Assembly: GCA_051879195.1 (NCBI GenBank)
Contig: JBJELO010000234.1
Coordinates: forward strand, 25,062-89,061
Direction of reading: 5' to 3'
Source: TWA4 sp051879195
GTDB taxonomy: Bacteria; Bacillota; Clostridia; Lachnospirales; Lachnospiraceae
DNA length: 64,000 bases
The position numbers were made by a program, and so were the translations under genes. This document shows positions 1 through 8,710 of the stretch, one piece after another (the stretch's first letter is position 1; each line of letters starts with the position of its first letter). The notes below the pieces were generated by a model. That model was not told the origin of the DNA. It worked only from the letters and a program-made list of their open reading frames with translations, and ran no database searches.

Positions 1-922
1 GCCCGCTTATGGTAAGCAGATGAATAATCCCGCCTTCCTGATACAGCTCCTTCCAGTAAGGATTCAGTTCACTTTTGTCTCCTGTAAGCAGACAGACCAG
101 AATCCCTGCATCATCGGGCTGCGCCAGCTGAAGAATCCGCTGTTTAATAAACTCCCGCAGCCGCCACAAACTGTATTTAATCAGAGAACCTCTGCCGGAA
201 ACCTGCAGTTGCTGCTCTGACGTCGTTACCAGTCCTCCAATCCCGATGCTCCTGCAGTATTCCCTGTAATCAAAAGCACCCGGATTCGTGGCACAGGAAT
301 ACTGTGAATACATTCCTTCAAATCGGATTGTCTGTCCAGGTCTTTTCTGCGTATCAGATTCCCCGTTTTCTGATTCTCCTGCTCTGTATTCTCCTGACTC
401 ATATTCTCCACTGCCGGATTCACCCGCTTCATATTCCAGATAAAGCAATTTACCGAGCTTACCCTCACAGGGCGATAACAGCCGGATCTGATCCACAAGC
501 AGCGTAACCGTTCCGTCATCTTCCGATATCTGCCTGATCCTTCCGATTCCCTGAACCAGTTCCCCGTCCAGTTTTTCCAGATTCCATTCCATACCGTTCC
601 CGTCTGTCAGGACCGGCTGCTTCATGGCATCTGACACGGCAAAAGCACCTGCCAGAAAACAGATTCCCGCCGCAATACCATACATAAGATTTCTCCCGCT
701 GCCGGTAAAAAATCTCCACGTCAGCCAGATCGAGATACCGCAGCCCGCAGACAACGTCAGCAGGAGAAATCCGTATATAAAAAAGGCAGACAGCCGCGAA
801 CCGTCAGTACCGGCTCCGGTCAGCTGTCTGCAAATCCTGCAAAACACATCACCGGCGTGTTCTGCATCATATCTCATAATCAATATCCCGCCTGCAAAAG
901 CGAAAAAGCAGGCCAGAATCAC
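1..922 (-). CDS. comEC: ComEC/Rec2 DNA-uptake channel protein, N-terminal part
   Basis: Reading the minus strand from a GTG at 922 gives 307 open codons running off the window. The GTG overlaps the stop of the GerMN gene (GTGA), with GGAGGAG 12 bases upstream, so the two are probably translationally coupled. Three hydrophobic segments lie in the first 100 residues. A beta-rich region follows with the FDYREY motif, then the family-typical stretch GILVCLLTGDKSEL and IIHLLTISG at the edge. ComEC forms the membrane channel that takes up single-stranded DNA. An acidic Gly/Glu/Ser-rich insert (roughly residues 165-195) lies inside the OB-like region. The competence and MBL-like domains lie outside the window. 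Identity rests on the motifs and the comEA gene in the same operon. Confidence 0.85.
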   Translation of the reverse strand, partial: MILACFFAFAGGILIMRYDAEHAGDVFCRICRQLTGAGTDGSRLSAFFIYGFLLLTLSAGCGISIWLTWRFFTGSGRNLMYGIAAGICFLAGAFAVSDAMKQPVLTDGNGMEWNLEKLDGELVQGIGRIRQISEDDGTVTLLVDQIRLLSPCEGKLGKLLYLEYEAGESGSGEYESGEYRAGESENGESDTQKRPGQTIRFEGMYSQYSCATNPGAFDYREYCRSIGIGGLVTTSEQQLQVSGRGSLIKYSLWRLREFIKQRILQLAQPDDAGILVCLLTGDKSELNPYWKELYQEGGIIHLLTISG

Positions 923-1914
923 TCTCCTGATAAAGCTCCTCCTTCTGTTTCCTTTTCCTGAACAAACAGGTAGTTGAGATCCTTTGTAAAAGGCTTTGCC
1001 AGTGAAAGCGTATCCTTAAACTTCACATCCGAAGAACCATTGACCATGATCTGCACCTGACTCACATCCGAAAGCTCTGACAGTGAATTCACAATCGCGT
1101 AAATAATGATATTCGGATCCAGATCCATGGTATCATTAAGAAAATTCGAATCAAAATTCACGTAGCAGATTCCTGATCGTATGGAGATGTCAAGCACCGA
1201 TACCGTATCGGGAAGAATCGCTCTCGTACTGTCATCCGGAGGCCCCTCAATCAGAAGCTGCATCACCAGCTTTTCCATGGCCATGCTGCTGTCATTCAGA
1301 ACTGTCCGTTCCACTTCTTCCAGTGCCTTGCCGTCCTTGCTGGCAAAATACAGAATCAGCGTATTTTTCTGTCTTGAAAACATATTGCCGTTGGTATCAG
1401 ACACGAATTCATCGGCTGAAAGCTTTCCCACCGGTTTGCCGGAACTGTCAAGCAAAGGCTGCCCTTCCACCTGTATGTCAATATACTCAATCTCCGGAAT
1501 CTGGGTCAGAGTCAGCACCAGCGCTGCCCTGCACAGAATCTCATCCGCATTGCTCTGTTCAGAATATGATTTCGTAAAATTAATTGTCAGGAACGGAAGC
1601 AGACTGCTGTCGCAGCTGATGACCTCCAAAGCAGAAGACACAGCCGGGATCATGCTGGGATCATCCTTTTTCTGGCTTTGCAGTGCCTGAATGAGGGAAT
1701 TCACCACAGATGCTCTTTCTTTTACATCATCCTCCAGCTCCACTGTCGAAGCAAGCAGCTCCGTTCCCTTTGCATTTTTATAGTATACGTTATAGATGCC
1801 CTTCTTCGGATCTGATTCCGGTTCCTGTTTCGTTTCTTTCTGACAGGCAGAAAGAAAAAGCATTGTAAGAACCGCCAGAAGAAGTCCGGCTGTTATTGCA
1901 CGTTTCCTGTTCAT
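919..1914 (-). CDS. GerMN-domain lipoprotein
   Basis: A 331-residue protein with a lipoprotein signal (hydrophobic residues 7-22, lipobox LSAC) and two GerMN-type repeats, each containing an AxxSLxxLSDVxxVxxxV-like helix-strand segment (clearest near residues 275-295, INSLSELSDVSQVQIMVNG-like). GerMN domains occur in GerM, a sporulation and germination protein, and in other envelope lipoproteins. GGAGG sits 5 bases before the ATG. It lies 14 bases after the histidine kinase gene and overlaps comEC, so it belongs to the same operon. Secretion and domain class are seen; a sporulation role is inferred. LpqB-like proteins of two-component systems have a similar domain, which fits its place beside a sensor kinase. 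Confidence 0.8.
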   Translation of the reverse strand: MNRKRAITAGLLLAVLTMLFLSACQKETKQEPESDPKKGIYNVYYKNAKGTELLASTVELEDDVKERASVVNSLIQALQSQKKDDPSMIPAVSSALEVISCDSSLLPFLTINFTKSYSEQSNADEILCRAALVLTLTQIPEIEYIDIQVEGQPLLDSSGKPVGKLSADEFVSDTNGNMFSRQKNTLILYFASKDGKALEEVERTVLNDSSMAMEKLVMQLLIEGPPDDSTRAILPDTVSVLDISIRSGICYVNFDSNFLNDTMDLDPNIIIYAIVNSLSELSDVSQVQIMVNGSSDVKFKDTLSLAKPFTKDLNYLFVQEKETEGGALSGE

Positions 1915-1928
1915 ATTGCCTCCGGTTT

Positions 1929-3461
1929 TTATGGAATATATACCAGGGGTACCCGAACCACGAAAGTGGAACCTACCCCGTAGTCACTGCTGACACGAAT
2001 CACTCCATGATGCAGCTGAACGATATTCTTGCAGATTGCAAGACCCAGGCCGGTGCCGCCGGTCTCCCGGGAACGCGCCTTGTCAACCCGGTAAAAACGC
2101 TCAAAAATCTTACCGATCTCATCCTCAGGAATTCCAACGCCGGTATCCACGATCTTCACGTAAAAATAAGTCTGATCCGCATTCAGAGAAACGTTAACAC
2201 TGCCATTATCCTTATTGTACTTAATGGCATTCTCCACCAGATTGGTAATCAGTCTTGTAAATTTCAGTTCATCCACATCCGCTACAACCGGCCTCATGCA
2301 TTCCAGTGTAACAACAATGTTGCGTTTTTCCGCAGTCCCTTTCAGGCGCTTCAGCACGCTCTCCATCAACTCGTTCATATTCACACGCTGAACCGTCAGC
2401 TCGGCATTGGTTCTGTCCAGCTTTACCATCTCCAGCAGATCATCAATAATCCGGCTCTCACGGTCAATCTCGTTCGATATATCCATCATAAACTCCTGAT
2501 ACAGTTCCACAGGTGCTTCTCCCATGGAAATCAGAGAATCCGCCAGAATCCGGATTGATGTAATCGGCGTCTTCAATTCATGAGATACATTGGATACAAA
2601 TTCCTGACGGCTTTCATCCAGATGTTTCAGCCTCAGAAGAGATTCATTGTATACAGCAGCAATCCGCTCCGTCTCCAGACAATCCGGCACCGATATGGGC
2701 CGCATATCCCCCTGATTGGCACGATTCAGATTATCCTCCAGGCTTTTGAAAGGCCGAAGCAGCCAGCCGGAAAAGAAAAAGGCAATAACGCTGAGCAGAA
2801 TACAGACAGTCACTTCAATGATCTGATACCGTTTCTTCTGTCCGGCCACCATATCCTCAATATCTTTCATGGAAGTGGAAACCACCATGACACCTTTAAT
2901 ATTCTTCAGAGCCTGATCATATACAGGGACTGTAAATTCCGCATAACTGCCGTCTTTATAATATTCATAAGCAGTATCCTCTCCTTCCCTGAAGCAGGAA
3001 AGGACCTTTTCCGAAATATTGTATTTATCCGTGTCCGTACTGTAGGTATCCTTAACGACACAAAAGCTGTCATTGATCACCAGAATCCGGCCGTCATACA
3101 GATCAGAAAGCAGGCTGATCTCCGCATTCAGCGCGGAATTGAGTGCCGGCGTTTCCACATTGCTCAGATAGGCAGCTCTGCTCATCTGACGCGAAAGTGT
3201 CCTGGCCTGATACTGAAGTTCCAATACTTTCTGCTCGATCTGAATTGATTTGGATTCATTGGCAATATATTCGTTCAGAAACAGGAACGGAAGCCATGCC
3301 ATGACGACAATCAGCAGAAAAACTCTTACTCGAAAGCTCTTCAGACAATACCGGAACGCTCCCGTAATACTGTCCATATGATTCTGGAACGGATTGGTAT
3401 GCTTTCCGGTTTCCATCATCTCTTCTTCCAGCTGACGTTCTTTCTTTTTCAATAACCGCAT
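1929..3461 (-). CDS. Membrane sensor histidine kinase, WalK/PhoR type
   Basis: 510 residues from the ATG at 3461 (an in-frame TTG at 3473 is less likely). A membrane segment near residues 45-65, an extracellular region of about 145 residues and a second membrane segment near 215-232 are followed by HAMP. The H-box is SNVSHELKTPIT (near residue 292), the N-box NLVENAIKYN, and the G-boxes DTGVGIP and GGTGLGLAICKN. It should autophosphorylate and pass phosphate to the response regulator encoded immediately upstream. It shares an operon with competence genes. The sensed signal cannot be read from sequence. Confidence 0.9.
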   Translation of the reverse strand: MRLLKKKERQLEEEMMETGKHTNPFQNHMDSITGAFRYCLKSFRVRVFLLIVVMAWLPFLFLNEYIANESKSIQIEQKVLELQYQARTLSRQMSRAAYLSNVETPALNSALNAEISLLSDLYDGRILVINDSFCVVKDTYSTDTDKYNISEKVLSCFREGEDTAYEYYKDGSYAEFTVPVYDQALKNIKGVMVVSTSMKDIEDMVAGQKKRYQIIEVTVCILLSVIAFFFSGWLLRPFKSLEDNLNRANQGDMRPISVPDCLETERIAAVYNESLLRLKHLDESRQEFVSNVSHELKTPITSIRILADSLISMGEAPVELYQEFMMDISNEIDRESRIIDDLLEMVKLDRTNAELTVQRVNMNELMESVLKRLKGTAEKRNIVVTLECMRPVVADVDELKFTRLITNLVENAIKYNKDNGSVNVSLNADQTYFYVKIVDTGVGIPEDEIGKIFERFYRVDKARSRETGGTGLGLAICKNIVQLHHGVIRVSSDYGVGSTFVVRVPLVYIP

Positions 3462-3473
3462 AAAACTCACCAA

Positions 3474-4172
3474 CTACTGCTGCCCCTTGAAATAATATCC
3501 GACCCCCCATTTTGTCTGCACATATCTGGGTTCACTGGGGGTCTTTTCAATCTTTTCACGCAGCCTTCTCACATGGACATCGACTGTACGTACATCACCG
3601 GGGTACTCATATCCCCAGACAATATTCAGCAGTTTTTCACGGCTGTAAACCTTGCCGGGATTTAATAACAGCAGCTCCAGAAGATCGAACTCCTTGGCGG
3701 TCAGATTGATATCTTTGCCGCTGATGGAAACCGTGCGGCTTTCTCTGTCCAGAACCAGATCTCCTGCAACAATCCGTGACTCATTCTCCTCTTCCTTTTT
3801 CTCCCGCTTCGTACTCCGGCGCATAATTGCCTTAATACGTGCTTTCACCTCAAGAATATTGAAAGGCTTTGTCACATAATCATCCGCACCGTATTCCAGA
3901 CCAAGAATCTTATCCATATCACTGTTTTTGGCTGTCAGCATGATAATCGGCATATTGGAAAATTCACGAATCATACGGCACACTTCCGTGCCGTCGTACA
4001 CCGGCAGCATCACATCCAGCAAAACCATATCATACTCTGTCTGTTTTGCCTTCTCCAGTGCCTCACCGCCGTCATATGCACAGTCCACTTCCCAGCCTTC
4101 CTGCTGAAGACTGAACTTGATTCCCTTAACAATCAGCTTCTCATCATCCACAACCAGAATCTTCTTACTCAT
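3474..4172 (-). CDS. OmpR/PhoB-family response regulator
   Basis: 232 residues. The ATG at 4172 follows GGAGG by 8 bases; a TTG five codons upstream is unlikely because GGAGG overlaps it. The receiver domain begins KKILVVDDEK, with the phosphoacceptor Asp in VLLDVMLP (about residue 52) and Lys in VTKPF. The C-terminal winged helix shows LTAKEFDLLELLL and VRTVDVHVRRLREKIE. Partner of the adjacent kinase, whose start lies 12 bases past this stop. Overall it resembles WalR/PhoP regulators. Targets are unknown, though the operon includes comEA and comEC. Confidence 0.92.
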   Translation of the reverse strand: MSKKILVVDDEKLIVKGIKFSLQQEGWEVDCAYDGGEALEKAKQTEYDMVLLDVMLPVYDGTEVCRMIREFSNMPIIMLTAKNSDMDKILGLEYGADDYVTKPFNILEVKARIKAIMRRSTKREKKEEENESRIVAGDLVLDRESRTVSISGKDINLTAKEFDLLELLLLNPGKVYSREKLLNIVWGYEYPGDVRTVDVHVRRLREKIEKTPSEPRYVQTKWGVGYYFKGQQ

Positions 4173-4215
4173 ATCTTCATCCTCCAAAGCAGTCTTCTCT
4201 GCAGCTGCCTTTACT

Positions 4216-4980
4216 TCAGACCGTTATCCGGTCTTTAATTTTGTTAAATGCCCCTTCTTTAATACCGGAAACCTTCATGATATCCTCAATCTTCTGAAAA
4301 TTCCCATTGGCCTCCCGATAAGCGATAATTGCATCCGCTCTGGTCTGTCCGATACCGGACAGCGTCATAAGCTGTGCACTGTCCGCTGTATTGATATTCA
4401 CCAGCGCATCAGTTTTGCTGCTGCTCTCCTCCCCCTGTCCGGACTGGGCTTCCGAACCGGAAGATGGCTGCAGCGCCACACCGCAGGGTTCTTTCACATC
4501 TTTTAAATAAGGAACATAAATCTTATCACCTTCTGATATGGTTCCCGCCAGATTCAGATAATCTGCAGCTCCACCTTTCAGAACACCTCCGGCCTCCTCA
4601 ATGGCATCTGCCACAATGGAGTTCTCCGGAAGCAGATACACACCGGCTTTCTTCACCGCTCCGCATACATGAACATGAACCAGCACTTCCGATTCGGATT
4701 GCGATGCTGTTTCCTCTCCGGATACCGGTTCTGTACCTGGCAGTGTTGCCGCAGCTTCTCCGGCTGCCGATTCATCGCCGTTTTTCTTACCGGCGGCATC
4801 CTCACCGGAGCAATCCGACCCGCTATCAGCCCCCGCTTCCTGCCGGTCAGCCGTTTCCTCTCCGACTGACAAACCATCATCATACACAAAAATATCCTGA
4901 CTGCGATCTGCGCTGTAAAGCACTCCTGCAGTCAGGAATAACACAAGGATTGCTGTTGCTTTTATGCGCCTGTATTTCAT
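4216..4980 (-). CDS. comEA: ComEA competence DNA-binding protein
   Basis: 254 residues. An N-terminal membrane anchor (residues 8-22) is followed by an acidic Ser/Ala/Glu-rich linker (about 30-95). Next comes an SLBB domain (VHVCGAVKKAGVY, about 100-165), a second linker, and a C-terminal tandem helix-hairpin-helix domain (LVNINTADSAQL, LSGIGQTRADAII, VSGIKEGAFNKIKD). This is the standard ComEA order: a surface DNA receptor feeding ComEC. It is the first gene of the operon behind the promoter at 5027-5055. A two-component system and a GerMN gene sit between comEA and comEC, which are usually adjacent. Confidence 0.92.
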   Translation of the reverse strand: MKYRRIKATAILVLFLTAGVLYSADRSQDIFVYDDGLSVGEETADRQEAGADSGSDCSGEDAAGKKNGDESAAGEAAATLPGTEPVSGEETASQSESEVLVHVHVCGAVKKAGVYLLPENSIVADAIEEAGGVLKGGAADYLNLAGTISEGDKIYVPYLKDVKEPCGVALQPSSGSEAQSGQGEESSSKTDALVNINTADSAQLMTLSGIGQTRADAIIAYREANGNFQKIEDIMKVSGIKEGAFNKIKDRITV

Positions 4981-5026
4981 CGGTACTCCTTTCCCTGCAG
5001 ACCGGAATACCTGTCCCGTACTCTAC

Positions 5027-5055
5027 ATTGTACCCAAATCAGGACAATAAAGCAA
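5027..5055 (-). promoter_or_regulatory. Sigma-A-type promoter of the comEA operon
   Basis: On the minus strand TTGCTT, a 17-base spacer and TACAAT. Transcription would begin near 5020, about 40 bases before the comEA start. Confidence 0.6.
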
Positions 5056-5099
5056 TATCTTCACACCTGAATAAATTATAAAAAGTCCTTAAAGATTTA

Positions 5100-6467
5100 T
5101 TAAGATTCTGCATTCTTTTTATTTTTGTACTTCCTGTATATGATCTTCTGGCTGGAATACAGGGTATAATATCCTGACAGCATGTAGCTTACAACCACGC
5201 CGATAAGGAAATAATGGATTCCTTCAAATCCAAACAGCTCAGCTGCAATCAGCAGAGAACTGATGGGGCAGTTTGTTACGCCGCAGAATACGGATACCAT
5301 GCCGACGCCTGCACAGAGTGACGGAGACAGACCAAGAATCTGCCCCGCCAGACAGCCGAAGGTAGCTCCCACAAAAAAGGAAGGAACAATTTCACCGCCT
5401 TTATAGCAGGACCCCAGAGTCAGTGCCGTGAAAATAATCTTCAGCAGAAAAGCCTCCGGCCGTACCTCCCCGTCGATGGCTCCGGCAATTACATGCATAC
5501 CGGTTCCCATATAATCAGAAGAATCAACCAGCATCGTCAGCAGAACAACCAGAGTACCTGCCGTGAATACTGATACGTATTTATTCCAGACCGGTCTGTG
5601 AAAAACAGTATGTGCCGTATGAAGAACGATACAGAACAGCATGCTGACCAGTGCACAGCCTGCCGCAAGAATCAGCACCTTCACAAAAGTTACGGCGGTC
5701 AGTTCCGGTACGGCAAACATATCAAAAATTTCGCTCTCCACCCCCATGGCTTTCGCTACCATGGAACCGACCAGAGCAGCAAAACTGCACGGCACCAGGG
5801 CAGGATAGTACATCTTCCCCACATTAACCACTTCCATGGCAAAAATGGTAGATGCCAGCGGCGTACCGAAAAGAGCGGAAAAAGCTGCACTCATACCACA
5901 CATGACAGTTATGGTCGGATTTTTATCCTCCCGATGCAGGATTTTAGCCAGTGTGGAACTGATGGAACTTCCCAGCTGAAGCGCAGCACCCTCACGCCCC
6001 GCTGATCCGCCGAACAGATGGGTAACCGCTGTTGCCAGAAAGATACGTACCGCCACATACCAGGGAACACTGCCCCCTTCCCGCACGGAATCAAGCACCA
6101 GATTGGTTCCCCGGTCACCCGACTCTCCAAAATGATAATACAGAAATACAATGGCAAGCCCGGCAAAGGGAAGACCCAGAATCAGCTGGGGATGGGACAT
6201 CCGGTAAGCTGTGATTTCACCAAGCAGCAATCCGAAAACAGATGCCACAAAGCCCGCGACAAGCCCGACCAGCACGCCGAAAAGAGCCCATTCCGCGAAT
6301 GCCCGGAGCCCGCTTTCCATAGTAACGATCCGTTCTGCCGCATGTTCCTTAACATGGCTCATCTCTTCTTTTACGTAATCGATCTCTTGCTGTACGGAGT
6401 CCTTCACTGCTTTTCTCTCTGCTTTTCTCTCCGTTTTTTTCTCTTCTTTTTTCATTGTTTCAGACAT
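5100..6467 (-). CDS. CLC-family anion/proton antiporter, possibly fluoride-type
   Basis: 455 residues with a charged N-terminus (about 50 residues, many Lys/Glu) and about ten hydrophobic segments. The gating-glutamate motif appears as GGSAGREGAALQLG and a second loop as YKGGEIVPSFFVGATFG. The canonical GSGIP serine motif of chloride CLCs is not seen. From memory, GREGxAxQ and KGGEvxP features are closer to CLC-F fluoride exporters; that assignment is inference. The start overlaps argD by 16 bases; an alternative ATG at 6455 overlaps the argD stop as ATGA. It is therefore coupled to arginine biosynthesis, which is an unusual context. Confidence 0.8.
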   Translation of the reverse strand: MSETMKKEEKKTERKAERKAVKDSVQQEIDYVKEEMSHVKEHAAERIVTMESGLRAFAEWALFGVLVGLVAGFVASVFGLLLGEITAYRMSHPQLILGLPFAGLAIVFLYYHFGESGDRGTNLVLDSVREGGSVPWYVAVRIFLATAVTHLFGGSAGREGAALQLGSSISSTLAKILHREDKNPTITVMCGMSAAFSALFGTPLASTIFAMEVVNVGKMYYPALVPCSFAALVGSMVAKAMGVESEIFDMFAVPELTAVTFVKVLILAAGCALVSMLFCIVLHTAHTVFHRPVWNKYVSVFTAGTLVVLLTMLVDSSDYMGTGMHVIAGAIDGEVRPEAFLLKIIFTALTLGSCYKGGEIVPSFFVGATFGCLAGQILGLSPSLCAGVGMVSVFCGVTNCPISSLLIAAELFGFEGIHYFLIGVVVSYMLSGYYTLYSSQKIIYRKYKNKKNAES

Positions 6468-7666
6468 GCCTCAAGAATCTCCACCATCTGATCCACATGT
6501 TCTTTCCGGGCAATCAGGGGAGGAATAAAGCGGATTGTATTGGCACCTGCGGAAATCAGAATCAGACCGCTTTCAATACATCCGGAAACAATGGGACCCA
6601 CAGGAACAGAAAATTCCAGACCCTGCATGAAGCCGACGCCCCTGTGATCAACGATCTCATCATGCGCCTTTGCCACGGCTTCCAGTTTCTCATACAGATA
6701 CCGGCCGGTTTCACGCACATTGTCGAGAATATGATCCTCCTCAAAGATATCAAATACCGTACTGGCTGCTGTTCCTACCAGAGGGTTGCCGCCGTATGTG
6801 CTGCCGTGATCTCCTGCCGCCAGTGAAGCTGCCTTTTCTTTCACCAGAAATGCACCCACAGGAAGCCCGCAGCCCAGTGCTTTTGCCACCGTCATCACAT
6901 CCGGTTCCACACCGTACCGCTGACATGCAAACATCTCACCGGTTCTGCCCATACCGCACTGGATTTCATCAAAAATCAGCAGAATATCCTTTTCATCACA
7001 CAGCTGGCGCAGTCCCTTCAGAAATTCTTCTGATGCGGGATAAATGCCGCCCTCTCCCTGTACCGGCTCCAGAATGATAGCACAGGTCCTGTCGGTTACC
7101 AGTGCCTTTACACTGTCCAGATCATTGAAATCAGCGAATTTCACACCGCCGATAAGGGGTTTGAACGCCTCCTGATAATGTGGATTGCCTGTAACGGACA
7201 ACGCGCCCATGCTTCTGCCGTGGAAAGAATGATTCATGGCAATGATCTCATGATCCGTTTTTCCATCCTTGTTAAATGCATATTTTCTTGCCGTTTTGAT
7301 GGCGCCCTCAATGGCCTCCGTACCGCTGTTGGTAAAGAAGACACGATCCATATGAGCTGCTTTTGTCAGCTTCTGTGCAGCTGCAATGGAAGGGAAATTG
7401 TAGTAATAATTGGAAGTATGAACCAGCTTGTCCACCTGATCCTTCACAGCATTGTTGAACTTTTCATTTTTGTATCCCAGAGCAAAAACAGCAATTCCGG
7501 CGCAGAAATCAAGATATTTCTTTCCCTCCGAATCATACAGATACATGCCCTCGCCTTTTTCCAGAATAATCTGATAGCGGTTGTAGGTGTGAAGGAGCAC
7601 ATCTTCCGCGCAGGCAATCGCTTCTTCCTTCGGCATTGCTTTCAGCTTTTCAATCGTATTACTCAT
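6452..7666 (-). CDS. argD: Acetylornithine aminotransferase
   Basis: 404 residues, normal length for the class III PLP aminotransferase family. Motifs include VFFTNSGTEAIEGAIK, the HGRSMGALS stretch, FDEIQCGMGRTG with the cofactor Asp, the PLP lysine in VAKALGCGLPVGAFL, and STYGGNPLVG. It converts N-acetylglutamate semialdehyde to N-acetylornithine, and in some bacteria also acts on succinyl-diaminopimelate. The ATG overlaps the end of argB by 8 bases, indicating translational coupling in the argC-argB-argD order. Confidence 0.94.
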   Translation of the reverse strand: MSNTIEKLKAMPKEEAIACAEDVLLHTYNRYQIILEKGEGMYLYDSEGKKYLDFCAGIAVFALGYKNEKFNNAVKDQVDKLVHTSNYYYNFPSIAAAQKLTKAAHMDRVFFTNSGTEAIEGAIKTARKYAFNKDGKTDHEIIAMNHSFHGRSMGALSVTGNPHYQEAFKPLIGGVKFADFNDLDSVKALVTDRTCAIILEPVQGEGGIYPASEEFLKGLRQLCDEKDILLIFDEIQCGMGRTGEMFACQRYGVEPDVMTVAKALGCGLPVGAFLVKEKAASLAAGDHGSTYGGNPLVGTAASTVFDIFEEDHILDNVRETGRYLYEKLEAVAKAHDEIVDHRGVGFMQGLEFSVPVGPIVSGCIESGLILISAGANTIRFIPPLIARKEHVDQMVEILEACLKQ

Positions 7667-8570
7667 GATAGTATTTCTCCTCCTTGTGATTCAGAATAGC
7701 GGTACCGATACCTCTGTTGGTAAAGATTTCCAGAAGCAGGCAGTGGGGGATTCTTCCGTCCAGAATATGTACCCGTGAAACGCCTTCCTTCAGAGCTTCA
7801 ATACAGTTGCCCAGCTTGGGAATCATGCCGCCGCCCACAAAGCCTTCCCTGATAAAACGTTCCGCTTCCTCCAGTTCCAGCTCGGAGATCAGCGTGGATT
7901 TATCATTAAAATCTCTGTAAACACCTTCGATATCCGATAAAAATGCCAGTTTTTCCGCTTTTACTGCTTTGGCAATGGCACAGGCCGCATCATCTGCATT
8001 GATATTGTAGGTATCAAAATTATCATCATAACCGATGGGGCAGACAACCGGAAGAAAATCCTTTTCCAGTAAATCATACAGAATCTTGGGATCCACGGAA
8101 TCAATTTCACCCACATAACCGATATCCTGCCCATCAGAATAACGCTTCTGCACATGCAGCATTCCGCCATCCTTGCCGCTGATGCCGACCCCCTTCACGC
8201 CCAGCTGCTGAATCATCTGCACCAGACTCTTATTCACCCGATTCAGTACCATCTCCGCAATTTCCATGGTCGGTTCATCCGTTACACGAAGACCATTGAT
8301 AAAATGAGGCTCCATACCGGTTTTGGAAACCCATCTGCTGATTTCCTTACCGCCGCCATGGACGATAATCGGTTTGAATCCGACCAGTTTCAGCAGTACC
8401 ACATCAGCGATGACGCTGCGCTTCAGTTCCTCGTCCACCATGGCACTTCCGCCGTATTTAACCACAATGATTTTGCGGTTGAACCGCTGTATATAAGGAA
8501 GAGCTTCTATCAGCACTTCCGCTTTTTTCATAATCTCATCCATTTCATCCATTGATTTCCTGTCTGTCAT
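7659..8570 (-). CDS. argB: Acetylglutamate kinase
   Basis: 303 residues from the ATG at 8570, which has AGGAG 5-6 bases upstream; an in-frame start at 8618 lacks such a site. Motifs of the amino-acid kinase fold are IIVVKYGGSAM, IVHGGGKEIS, GVGISGKDGG, YNINADDAACAIA and a C-terminal GGMIPKLGNCIEAL. It phosphorylates N-acetylglutamate, the second committed arginine step and usually the arginine feedback target. It is separated from argC by 140 bases that hold a short tandem repeat. Confidence 0.94.
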   Translation of the reverse strand: MTDRKSMDEMDEIMKKAEVLIEALPYIQRFNRKIIVVKYGGSAMVDEELKRSVIADVVLLKLVGFKPIIVHGGGKEISRWVSKTGMEPHFINGLRVTDEPTMEIAEMVLNRVNKSLVQMIQQLGVKGVGISGKDGGMLHVQKRYSDGQDIGYVGEIDSVDPKILYDLLEKDFLPVVCPIGYDDNFDTYNINADDAACAIAKAVKAEKLAFLSDIEGVYRDFNDKSTLISELELEEAERFIREGFVGGGMIPKLGNCIEALKEGVSRVHILDGRIPHCLLLEIFTNRGIGTAILNHKEEKYYHE

Positions 8571-8624
8571 AACTGCTCCTTTCCCTCTTCTGTCATTCTC
8601 TGCTGCGCTGCATTTCACTGATTC

Positions 8625-8694
8625 TTTACTGCGCTTCGTTTTCCGTTATATTTACTGCACTGCGTTTTCCGTTATGTTTACTGCACTGCGTTTT
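8625..8694. repeat. 26-base tandem repeat between argC and argB
   Basis: Copies at 8625-8650, 8651-8676 and a partial copy at 8677-8694. Each starts TTTACTGCRCTKCGTTTT; full copies differ at only three positions. It is non-coding, lies within the argC-argB transcript and would vary easily by slippage. Confidence 0.85.
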
Positions 8695-8710
8695 ATCCCA
8701 TCATGCTTAT

